In this document: in pieces, positions 6,146 through 11,488 of the stretch | Layout of the letters: each line of letters starts with the position of its first letter | How positions within the stretch are numbered: position 1 is the stretch's first letter | From: Thermoprotei archaeon | GTDB taxonomy: Archaea > Thermoproteota > Thermoprotei_A > Sulfolobales > Ignisphaeraceae | Length of the DNA stretch: 11,488 nucleotides | Direction of reading: 5' to 3' | Assembly (NCBI GenBank): GCA_003661865.1 | Contig: QMWY01000017.1 | Coordinates: 1-11,488 of the forward strand | Translations under genes and position numbers: made by a program | The notes under the pieces: generated by a model | Databases searched by the model: none | Told to the model about the DNA's origin: nothing | Seen by the model: only the letters and a program-made list of their open reading frames with translations

Positions 6146-6913
6146 GTGGTGGGGGGCTTGGTCGAGAGGGTCAAGACAGGTATACCCGGCATGGATGAGC
6201 TGCTCAACGGGGGCATCCCCAGGAGGAACGTGGTGCTGCTGTCAGGGGGGCCTGGAACGGGCAAGACGATATTCAGCCAGCAGTACATCTACTACGGGCT
6301 TACGCGTGGAGAGCCCGGGGTCTTCGTAGCTCTCGAGGAGCACCCGGTCCAGGTTAGGAGGAACATGGCTGAGTTCGGGTGGGATGTGAGGAAGTTTGAG
6401 GAGGAGGGGCTATTCGCAATAGTTGATGCGTTCACCGGAGGGATTGGCGAGGCTGCTAAGAGGGAGAGGTACGTTGTTAGAAGCGTTGACGACCTCGGCG
6501 AGTTCCTAGATGTTGTTAGGCAGGCCGTTAGGGAGCTCAGGGCAGAGAGGGTCGTTGTTGACTCGGTATCGACGCTATACCTAACGAAACCTGCAGTCGC
6601 TAGGGGCGTGCTGATGCAGCTAAAGAGGATACTCGCAGGGCTGGGTGCAACATCGATACTAGTGTCCCAGGTGAGCGTTACGGAGAGGGGGTTTGGAGGG
6701 CCGGGTGTTGAGCACGCGGTCGACGGGATCATAAGGCTCGACCTAGATGAGGTTAACGGGGAGCTCGTGAGGTCGCTTATAGTGTGGAAAATGAGGGGGA
6801 CTAAGCACGATATGCGTAGGCACCCGTTCGAGATCACCGACAAGGGCATTGTGGTATACCCGAGGAAGGTTGTGAGGATCAGGGGCGATGTGCTGAGGGT
6901 TGAGGAGGTCTAG
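6146..6913 (+). CDS. KaiC-like RecA-superfamily ATPase, UPF0273 type
   Basis: This 255-residue protein has a single RecA-fold KaiC domain: VKTGIPGMDELLNGGIP (9-25), Walker A GGPGTGKT (34-41), the paired glutamates EE (64-65) expected to activate water, Walker B VVVDS (136-140), VSQVS (173-177), and the conserved tail RRHPFEITDKGIVVYP (224-239). It resembles the archaeal UPF0273 group (Pyrococcus PH0284 type), single-domain relatives of the cyanobacterial clock ATPase. Biochemical roles are poorly known; signalling and regulatory or repair-accessory roles have been proposed for archaeal KaiC homologues. It is not RadA: it is too short and lacks the N-terminal helix-hairpin-helix domain. GTG 6146 fits the TATA box 28 nt upstream; GTG 6149 and TTG 6158 are alternatives. 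A HTH/coiled-coil gene follows after a 40-50 nt gap on the same strand, a likely functional partner. Confidence 0.88.
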   Translation: MVGGLVERVKTGIPGMDELLNGGIPRRNVVLLSGGPGTGKTIFSQQYIYYGLTRGEPGVFVALEEHPVQVRRNMAEFGWDVRKFEEEGLFAIVDAFTGGIGEAAKRERYVVRSVDDLGEFLDVVRQAVRELRAERVVVDSVSTLYLTKPAVARGVLMQLKRILAGLGATSILVSQVSVTERGFGGPGVEHAVDGIIRLDLDEVNGELVRSLIVWKMRGTKHDMRRHPFEITDKGIVVYPRKVVRIRGDVLRVEEV

Positions 6914-6933
6914 GGTAAAGGAAATAAGCTCGG

Positions 6934-6941
6934 TATATAAA
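6934..6941 (+). promoter_or_regulatory. TATA box of the HTH/coiled-coil gene
   Basis: TATATAAA is a near-consensus archaeal TATA box. Its centre is about 26 nt before ATG 6963, so transcription should begin at or beside that codon, giving a leaderless mRNA. The purine/A-rich GGAAATAAG (6920-6928) just upstream may contribute a BRE-like element. The downstream gene can therefore be expressed independently of the KaiC-like gene. Confidence 0.6.
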
Positions 6942-6962
6942 CAGAATTGAACGGTGGTGCGC

Positions 6963-7460
6963 ATGGCCGAGGAGGTCCCCCTGAAGCCCCTTGGTAAAGA
7001 GGATGTGAGGAAGCTCGAGCTAGCCCTGATCTTCGGAACCCTGTTCAGACCAGATGTGGTTGAGAGGATACACAAGGCTGAGGACAGGTTAACCTGGCTC
7101 GACTCCTTAGTGGTCGCTGCGGGTGCACTAGCGCGCGAAAGGGCAGGGTACCCGGTGTCGAGGATAGCGGAGGAGCTGGGTAGGAGCGAGACTACGATCA
7201 GGAACCACCTAGGCGGTAAGACGGAGGCGGGGAGGCTGGTCAAGGAGACCTACGAGCTGCTTAGGCGCAGCGGCGGGAGGCTGGAGATACAGCTGCCGAC
7301 GGGTATAGCCCCTCAGCAGCTGCGTGAGCTTGAGGAGTGCCGCTCGAAGCTAAGCGAGCTCGAGAAGGCTAAGAGCGAGCTTGAGAAGAGGGTTAACGAG
7401 CTCGAAGCTAAGCTGAGTGATGTTAAGAAGAGGCTCGAAGAGATAGCCAGGTCGATATAG
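6963..7460 (+). CDS. Small HTH protein with C-terminal coiled coil, probable regulator
   Basis: This 165-residue protein is not one I can name. Residues about 63-92, YPVSRIAEELGRSETTIRNH followed by a conserved-looking GGKTEAG, form a helix-turn-helix resembling those of archaeal transcription regulators. Residues 118-163 are a strongly charged leucine heptad coiled coil (LRELEECRSKLSELEKAKSE and onward) likely to dimerise or bind a partner. The N-terminal 60 residues look all-helical. The protein is hydrophilic with no signal peptide or membrane segment. Two GTG codons at 6954 and 6957 precede the ATG in frame, but the TATA box at 6934-6941 predicts a transcript starting at about 6963, so the ATG is preferred. 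It follows the KaiC-like ATPase gene; I infer that the two act together, with this protein as DNA-binding or adaptor component. The end is 13 bp from the convergent nurA stop. Confidence 0.78.
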   Translation: MAEEVPLKPLGKEDVRKLELALIFGTLFRPDVVERIHKAEDRLTWLDSLVVAAGALARERAGYPVSRIAEELGRSETTIRNHLGGKTEAGRLVKETYELLRRSGGRLEIQLPTGIAPQQLRELEECRSKLSELEKAKSELEKRVNELEAKLSDVKKRLEEIARSI

Positions 7461-7473
7461 GCGCCTAGAGTTG

Positions 7474-8493
7474 CTACTCTATAGCTTCGCGCCCGCTCAC
7501 CATCGGGACCCCGTAGTGGGTCAGCAGCTTCCTAACAGCCTTTTTAGTAAGCTTGCTCAGCTTATGCACAGATTCCAGGGGTAGGGGGTAGCCCGCGGGG
7601 GACCACGCTGCAATTCTCTCGAGAATCTCCCTCAGCTCGTCGCTGTCCACGCTTCCAGGGATCGTGACCTGGTATATGGGCCCGCCATCAACGAACCTCG
7701 CGTAGGTCACGGTTACAGCTGTGAACGGGACCGAGTCTGCGAGCTCAGGCGGTATGCGGGAGGCGCGGATAAGCTCCTCCCTACCTAGCTGGCGCGGCTC
7801 GGAGAAGCCACGTGTAGCGAACCTCCTGCTTCCTAGGAGCCTTAATGCCTCGAGGATCTCCATGTCGGGCATGGAGCCGCCCGTATAGAACCCAGCGAGG
7901 CTGGACTTCGCCACGAATACCGGCTTAGTGATCCTCGCAAGCCTCTTCAGGAGGGTGCTCTTGGTGCTCCAGACCTGTAGCGGTGTTAGCTCCTCATCCC
8001 CAACCCTATACACCTTGAGCTCCTCGATCCCCCGGCCCCTGTACATGAGGAACGTTATGATGGAGCCGTCTAGGAGGGCGAGCTCGGCCCCCTCCGCAAT
8101 GCTGCTAATGGACTCCAGCTCCAGTGCTTGTGCGTAGAAGCTCAGCATGTTCTTCGGCGAGAACCTCTTCACAACCCGGCCGCTCTTGACCGCGAGCAGG
8201 TTCGCGTAGTCGATTATGCCTGCGCGGGCTATCCTAGAGAACCTGTCTCCCCCTGAGCATAGGGCGAGGCTCTGCACAACGAATACGTAGAAGAGCCTGG
8301 TCTCTACGCCAACGAAGCTCGAGTCAACGGCAGCTACCCTGCCCCTACGCCCCTCCCTAAGGGGAATCCACTCGATGCTCTTCTCAACTATCGGTGCGTA
8401 CCTCTCCCGAACGCTCCTAATGTAGCTGATGGCGTGGTCCCTAAGGTTCCTAAGCCATGGTTCGAGCTCGGGGAACACGGGCACCGTGATCAC
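7474..8493 (-). CDS. nurA: NurA family 5'-3' nuclease
   Basis: NurA is a Mn-dependent 5'-3' exo- and endonuclease of archaea that works with the HerA hexameric translocase, and with Mre11-Rad50, to resect DNA double-strand breaks. The 339-residue protein has the family landmarks: AAVDSS (54-59, metal ligand D57), LLDGSI (140-145, metal ligand D142), FVAKSS (193-198), and near the end GYPLPLESVHK with Y302 and H310, eight residues apart as in characterised NurA. The overall length is typical. Its GTG start overlaps the stop codon of the upstream gene by four bases (GTGA), and GAGGAG lies about 11 nt before it, so translation is probably coupled. herA, mre11 and rad50, its usual neighbours in many archaea, are absent from the window. 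The assignment is from motifs and length. Confidence 0.9.
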   Translation of the reverse strand: MITVPVFPELEPWLRNLRDHAISYIRSVRERYAPIVEKSIEWIPLREGRRGRVAAVDSSFVGVETRLFYVFVVQSLALCSGGDRFSRIARAGIIDYANLLAVKSGRVVKRFSPKNMLSFYAQALELESISSIAEGAELALLDGSIITFLMYRGRGIEELKVYRVGDEELTPLQVWSTKSTLLKRLARITKPVFVAKSSLAGFYTGGSMPDMEILEALRLLGSRRFATRGFSEPRQLGREELIRASRIPPELADSVPFTAVTVTYARFVDGGPIYQVTIPGSVDSDELREILERIAAWSPAGYPLPLESVHKLSKLTKKAVRKLLTHYGVPMVSGREAIE

Positions 8494-9107
8494 CCCAGAA
8501 GGCTCCTCAAGATATCAACTGCTTTAGCGACTGAGCGAAAAGCAAGCCTCCCATAGGGGACCATAACTAGGTGTTCTCTACAGGGCCCGCAAAGCCTCAG
8601 CGAGTCCCTAAGAACAGATTCGTGGTGGCGGGGAAGCACGGCTACAACGGCTCGGTGATGCTTCACCACCTTGCGTAGCGCCGTGGCTAGGAGCTCTACG
8701 AAGCGCCTACGCCCCTCGGGGGTTAGGGTCGATGGGGGGTAGTCGTAGTTTGCGAAGGGGTAGTAGAGCTCCAGCTCACGTGGTACGAGGATCATTGGCT
8801 CCGATATCGTGTACTTGGAGACCTGGTCATACAGCCCTAGCCTCCTGAGCCTAGCGTCTAAGAGCCTATGCGTGGCCGATAACCCATAGGGCTTCACCGA
8901 CGTACACGGCATGATCACGGCTAGGGGGCGCGGCTCGGGGACCCAGTACTTCTCTAGGAATTCGTGCCAGGCCCTGATGTGGGGATGCCTCCACAGGTCC
9001 TCACGTGACGAGCTGAGGACTATCTCTCCTGGAGGTACCTCGAACACCCACGTGCCGAAGCGCTCGGCGAGCAGCGATGGGAACTCTATGGCCCTCAATA
9101 CCCCCAC
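8490..9107 (-). CDS. Stand-alone DUF5591 / archaeosine synthase (ArcS) core-like protein
   Basis: This 205-residue protein carries PCTSVKPYGLSATH (67-80), an exact fit to the PC-X3-KPY-X2-S-X2-H signature of archaeosine synthase ArcS. It is followed by ISEPMILVPRELELYYPFAN and YDYPP (101-125), which also match that domain. ArcS in euryarchaea modifies preQ0 at tRNA position 15 by lysine addition, and there the domain is fused to transglycosylase-like and PUA domains. Here the domain stands alone, so it may be one part of a split enzyme, or have a different substrate. A CGPC motif (173-176) near the C-terminus could be redox active or bind metal. The GTG start at 9107 lies 35-37 nt from a TATA-like repeat arm; TTG at 9098 is an alternative. 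The gene overlaps nurA by 4 nt. The domain match is confident, the function is not. Confidence 0.8.
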   Translation of the reverse strand: MGVLRAIEFPSLLAERFGTWVFEVPPGEIVLSSSREDLWRHPHIRAWHEFLEKYWVPEPRPLAVIMPCTSVKPYGLSATHRLLDARLRRLGLYDQVSKYTISEPMILVPRELELYYPFANYDYPPSTLTPEGRRRFVELLATALRKVVKHHRAVVAVLPRHHESVLRDSLRLCGPCREHLVMVPYGRLAFRSVAKAVDILRSLLG

Positions 9108-9119
9108 CCGCCTACACCA

Positions 9120-9147
9120 CTACTTAGCCCCTGAACCCGTTAAGTAG
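9120..9147. promoter_or_regulatory. Inverted repeat in the divergent spacer of the ArcS-like and MBL hydrolase genes
   Basis: CTACTTA (9120-9126) and TAAGTAG (9141-9147) form a perfect 7-bp inverted repeat with a 14-bp spacer. The left arm is centred 29 nt before GTG 9152 on the plus strand. The right arm, read on the minus strand as CTACTTA, is centred 37 nt before GTG 9107. Each arm may therefore be the TATA-like box of one of the two genes, in a face-to-face arrangement, or the repeat may bind a dimeric regulator. This is inferred from sequence only. Confidence 0.4.
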
Positions 9148-9151
9148 TCGG

Positions 9152-9841
9152 GTGCGGCTAGTGGCAAAGCTAAGGGTGCTGAGCTTCGTCCTAGGCCCCC
9201 TCGACACGAACTGCTACCTCGCCTACGACGAGGATAGCCTCGAGGCTGTGATCGTGGACCCTGCTGAGCCCAGCGACGAGGTTGTGAGGTGGGTAGATAG
9301 GCTAGGGCTGAAGGTGCGCTACATAGTCGCCACCCACGGGCACTTCGACCACATATATGGTGCTGAGGAACTGCGCAGGATCCTCGGAGCGCCCTTCGCA
9401 ATGAGCACACTCGACACTGAGGTGGCCCGGCTTAGCTATTCCTGGGCGCGTCACCTCCTAGTCGAGGATCCGGGCACGACACCAACGCCCGACATAGACC
9501 TGGACAAGGTCGATGTCCTGAGGTTCGGGGGGTGTGAGATGAGGGTTATCAAGACCCCCGGCCACACGCCGGGTTCGGTAACGCTGTTCCTTGCCGGTGC
9601 GCTCGTCGCCTTCACGGGCGACACCATCTTTAGCGGAACTGTTGGGCGTACAGACCTACCTGGGGGTTCCGAGGAGCAGCTCATGATGAGCCTATGCAGG
9701 CTCGCCAAGACCCTTCCACGCAACACCCTCCTGTACCCCGGCCACGGCTTCGAAACCACCCTTAACCGGGAGCTGAGGCTCAACATATTTCTCGAAGAGG
9801 CGCTTAGGCACTGCGGCGGGTGGGAGCATGAGCATGGTTGA
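9152..9841 (+). CDS. Metallo-beta-lactamase fold hydrolase, glyoxalase II-like
   Basis: This cytoplasmic zinc or iron hydrolase of 229 residues has the complete binuclear metal set of the superfamily: THGHFDH (61-67), H138 in TPGHTPGS, D157 in FTGDTIF, and H198 in YPGHG. GRTDLPGGS (165-173) and the short length, without the full C-terminal glutathione-binding domain, place it with the YcbL-like group of hydroxyacylglutathione hydrolase relatives. Most archaea lack glutathione, so the natural thioester or other substrate is unknown. GTG 9152 suits the CTACTTA box 29 nt upstream; GTG 9161 would give MAKLRVLSFVLG and is also plausible. The 3' end overlaps moaC by 8-14 nt, so the two are cotranscribed and probably translationally coupled, although no metabolic link to molybdopterin synthesis is evident. 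Confidence 0.88.
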   Translation: MRLVAKLRVLSFVLGPLDTNCYLAYDEDSLEAVIVDPAEPSDEVVRWVDRLGLKVRYIVATHGHFDHIYGAEELRRILGAPFAMSTLDTEVARLSYSWARHLLVEDPGTTPTPDIDLDKVDVLRFGGCEMRVIKTPGHTPGSVTLFLAGALVAFTGDTIFSGTVGRTDLPGGSEEQLMMSLCRLAKTLPRNTLLYPGHGFETTLNRELRLNIFLEEALRHCGGWEHEHG

Positions 9842-10265
9842 TGTGACGGGTAAGGAGGTCGTCTACAGAGAGGCAAGGGCACGTGGCTGCATCAGGCTCC
9901 GGAGAGAGACCATCGAGAGGATTAGGCGGGGCGAGGTTGAGAAGGGGGACGTGATCCAGGTAACGAAGGTTGTGGCGATCCAGGGGGCTAAGAAGACGTG
10001 GGAGCTCCTCCCACTATGCCACCCGATAGCCATAACCTATGTGGGTGCGGACGTAGATATCCGGGACGATGAGCTGTGCGTAGAGGTTGTTGTCAGGACG
10101 CGTGAGAGGACAGGTGTAGAGATGGAGGCGTTAACCGCTGTGGCACTAGCGCTGCTCAACGTGTGGGACATGGTTAAGAAGTACGAGAAGGATGAGGCAG
10201 GGCAGTACCCGTACACGCGTATAGAGGGGATCTCCGTGATCTCGAAGGTTAAGAAGGCTTCTTGA
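9834..10265 (+). CDS. moaC: Cyclic pyranopterin monophosphate synthase MoaC
   Basis: MoaC acts after the radical SAM enzyme MoaA and rearranges 3',8-cyclo-7,8-dihydroguanosine triphosphate to cyclic pyranopterin monophosphate, the first stable intermediate of molybdenum or tungsten cofactor synthesis. The protein is 143 residues and complete: MVDVTGKEVV at the start, KGDVIQVTKVVAIQGAKKT (37-55, including K53), LLPLCHPI (58-65), RTGVEMEALTAVA (92-104) and WDMVKK (111-116) with the catalytic-type aspartate and lysine. Two in-frame ATGs exist. GGGAG (9822-9826) is 7 nt before ATG 9834 but only 1 nt before ATG 9828, and the family usually begins MVDV or similar, so 9834 is chosen. It overlaps the metallo-hydrolase gene upstream and runs 17 bp into the convergent trxB stop. 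No other mo genes are in the window. Confidence 0.95.
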   Translation: MVDVTGKEVVYREARARGCIRLRRETIERIRRGEVEKGDVIQVTKVVAIQGAKKTWELLPLCHPIAITYVGADVDIRDDELCVEVVVRTRERTGVEMEALTAVALALLNVWDMVKKYEKDEAGQYPYTRIEGISVISKVKKAS

Positions 10266-11229
10266 ACTTGAGGACGTACTTAAATGCGGCGTCGGCTGCC
10301 TTAGCTCCCTCTGCAGCCGCGGTCACTATCTGCTCGAACCTGTACTTGTAGGGCCCCCCAGCGGCGTCGCCTGCAACGAACACGCCCTCGACATTTGTGC
10401 TCTGATCGGGGTTCACCTTTGCATAGCCGTTCTCATCCGTCTCTATACCTACTTGTTTGAAGAGGCGGGTCGGCGGATCAGACCCTATCTCTACGAACAG
10501 GCCCTCGACCCTGATCTCCCTGACCTCCCCGGTCTTTACGTTGCGCACCCTCACCGCCTCTAGCTTCCTCTCGCCCAGAAGCTCAACAACCACGCTGTTG
10601 AGCACCAACTCGATCTTCGGGTGCTTTATAACGCTCTCCACGTAGATGGGGAATGCCCTGAAGGTATCGCGCCTGTGGATCAGGTAGATCTTCCTAGCGA
10701 TGTTCGTTAGGTAGAGGGCTGATACAAGTGCCGAGTTCCCTCCTCCGACAACCGCCACGACCTTGTCCTTGAACATGGGGCCGTCGCATGTCGTGCAGTA
10801 AGAAACCCCACGCCCCGCAAGCCTGTCCTCTCCAGGAACATTGAGCTTGCGCTTAACGCTCCCCACAGCTAGGATGAGGGCGTAACCGCAGAACCTCTTG
10901 GCACTTATGGTCTCGGCGCACCACAGCTCACCTTTCCTGTATAGCTTGACCACTTCGTCCAGGTGTATAGGTACGCCATACTTCCTTGCATGGCTGGAGA
11001 ATAGCTCGGCGAGCTTCGTACCCGTGACCTCGGGAACTGCGGGATAGTCATCCACTAAGGGCGCTATGGCCATCTGCCCACCTATATCTTTCGACACCAC
11101 CACGGTCTTCAAGCCGTACCTAGCGGCGTACAGGGCTGCTGTTAGACCTGCAGGACCCGCACCTACTATAACTACGTCGTACCTCTCCTCAACTCTTGTC
11201 GGTAGTCCCAGCCTGAACCTAGATGCCAT
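10249..11229 (-). CDS. trxB: Thioredoxin reductase (NADPH, FAD)
   Basis: This flavoprotein disulfide reductase passes electrons from NAD(P)H through FAD to thioredoxin or a glutaredoxin-like protein disulfide oxidoreductase. The 326-residue chain shows the FAD Rossmann motif VGAGPAG (22-28), the redox pair CTTC (145-148) followed by DG, the nucleotide-binding VGGGNSA (161-167) with HRRDTFRA (185-192), whose arginines suggest NADPH preference, the FAD-binding FVAGDAAGG (284-292), and EQIVTAAAEGAKAA (299-312). GGGNSA replaces the more usual GGGDSA. GTG 11238 would add three residues, but AGGTG (11240-11236) is 6 nt before ATG 11229 and overlaps that GTG, so the ATG is preferred. A TATAAAA box lies within the 3' end of the upstream HAD gene, which it overlaps by 11 nt. 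Convergent with moaC, overlapping 17 bp. Confidence 0.95.
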   Translation of the reverse strand: MASRFRLGLPTRVEERYDVVIVGAGPAGLTAALYAARYGLKTVVVSKDIGGQMAIAPLVDDYPAVPEVTGTKLAELFSSHARKYGVPIHLDEVVKLYRKGELWCAETISAKRFCGYALILAVGSVKRKLNVPGEDRLAGRGVSYCTTCDGPMFKDKVVAVVGGGNSALVSALYLTNIARKIYLIHRRDTFRAFPIYVESVIKHPKIELVLNSVVVELLGERKLEAVRVRNVKTGEVREIRVEGLFVEIGSDPPTRLFKQVGIETDENGYAKVNPDQSTNVEGVFVAGDAAGGPYKYRFEQIVTAAAEGAKAADAAFKYVLKFKKPS

Positions 11230-11488
11230 TGCACACACCTGGATGCGAGTATACCTGCATTGAACGGCTTTTATAGGTTGTGTTGATGAAGCGCAGAACC
11301 TCTTCGATCAGCTCATTAACCCTGCACTCATCGATCACGCGGTCGGCCTCGGAGGCAACATCGCTGTCAACAGGGCAGAACGCTATTGAGTAGTCGCTGA
11401 CCTTAAACAGCTCTACATCGTTGTGGGAATCGCCCACAGCAATCAGGGGCAGCCCATCGAGCCCCTTATCGAGAACGTAGCTCAGGAC
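11219..11488 (-). CDS. HAD-superfamily phosphatase, phosphoserine phosphatase-like (3' part only)
   Basis: Only the last 89 residues are visible; the gene continues past the right edge, and the frame is open from 11488 without a stop. LPLIAVGDSHNDVELF contains HAD motif IV with the paired aspartates that hold magnesium, followed by VSDYSIAFCP, an EADRVI strand and a final helix. These resemble the C-terminal part of phosphoserine phosphatase-like (subfamily IB) HAD enzymes, but the nucleophile motif I and cap domain are outside the window, so the substrate cannot be judged. After the core domain ends near RFIN, a tail of about 20 residues (TTYKSRSMQV and onward) looks unstructured and coincides with the trxB promoter. 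The stop codon lies 11 nt inside trxB. Confidence 0.8.
   Translation of the reverse strand, partial: VLSYVLDKGLDGLPLIAVGDSHNDVELFKVSDYSIAFCPVDSDVASEADRVIDECRVNELIEEVLRFINTTYKSRSMQVYSHPGVCNGI
11236..11275 (-). promoter_or_regulatory. trxB promoter and ribosome binding site inside the HAD gene
   Basis: On the minus strand TATAAAA (11275-11269) is a consensus archaeal TATA box centred 43 nt before ATG 11229, predicting a transcript start near 11246. AGGTG (11240-11236) is a ribosome binding site 6 nt before the ATG. The box lies within the last codons of the upstream HAD phosphatase gene, so trxB may have its own promoter despite the overlap. Confidence 0.55.

Noticed and set aside
6292..6849. 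Long minus-strand open frame of 185 codons opposite the KaiC-like gene
   Set aside because: The product is a Ser/Thr/Leu-rich sequence with no domain, exactly antisense to a well-conserved ATPase; it is typical of antisense frames in GC-rich genes.
6146..6913. RadA recombinase
   Set aside because: It is too short, has no N-terminal HhH domain, and the EE pair and RRHPFEITDKG tail are KaiC-like rather than RadA-like.
6743..7243. Minus-strand open frame of 166 codons spanning the gap between the KaiC-like and HTH genes
   Set aside because: It is low-complexity, crosses a clear plus-strand TATA box and is antisense to two supported genes.
9451..9882. Minus-strand open frame of 143 codons over the MBL hydrolase and moaC start
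   Set aside because: It is antisense to metal-binding motifs of the hydrolase and its product is Pro/Ser/Arg-rich with no recognisable domain.
1..11488. Mobile element, CRISPR array, tRNA or rRNA
   Set aside because: No transposase or integrase motifs, no regular repeats with spacers, and no cloverleaf or rRNA-like stretch were seen; gaps between genes are under about 90 bases.

Overview
The window looks like a piece of a hyperthermophilic or thermophilic Thermoproteota (crenarchaeal) chromosome. The reasons are: high GC with AGG/ATA-rich codon use; many GTG starts; promoters with TATA-like boxes about 26-43 nt upstream of start codons; GGAGGTGAT-type ribosome binding sites; very short intergenic gaps; and archaeal gene families (two-part lipoate ligase, LipS-type lipoyl synthase, NurA, a UPF0273 KaiC-like ATPase, an ArcS-type domain). 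I cannot name the genus. Nearly all of the sequence is coding, no gap exceeds about 90 bases, and I see no tRNA, rRNA, CRISPR array, transposon or prophage signal.

Layout. (1) 52-3008 is a lipoylation locus: lplA-lplB on the minus strand, divergent from two radical SAM genes read as lipS1-lipS2 on the plus strand. The pairs are separated by 70 bp built around the palindrome ACTTAAGT. (2) 3044-4864 is a full-length glmS-type gene that follows lipS2 closely; it converges on a nagA-type deacetylase gene (minus strand, 4892-6037) with a small hairpin between them. (3) 6146-7460 is a KaiC-like ATPase gene followed by a small HTH/coiled-coil gene, each with its own TATA box. (4) 7474-9107, minus strand, is a two-gene unit overlapping by 4 nt: a stand-alone domain carrying the archaeosine synthase (ArcS) signature, then NurA nuclease. 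(5) 9152-10265, plus strand, is a glyoxalase II-like metallo-hydrolase gene overlapping moaC. (6) 10249-11488, minus strand, is a thioredoxin reductase gene preceded by the 3' end of a HAD phosphatase gene that runs off the window.

How the genes work together. lipS1/lipS2 should make lipoyl groups from octanoyl groups, and LplA/LplB should attach lipoate or octanoate to carrier proteins that lie elsewhere. NagA plus the SIS part of GlmS would join N-acetylglucosamine-6-phosphate to fructose-6-phosphate. The most unusual observation is that this GlmS keeps an apparently intact isomerase but its glutaminase domain lacks the nucleophilic cysteine (MGGIF instead of MCGIF) and the oxyanion-hole asparagine. 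It may therefore use free ammonia or run as a deaminase, in keeping with the nagA neighbour. The second most interesting observation is the 205-residue protein with an exact PC-X3-KPY-X2-S-X2-H motif, encoded in a translationally coupled pair with NurA.
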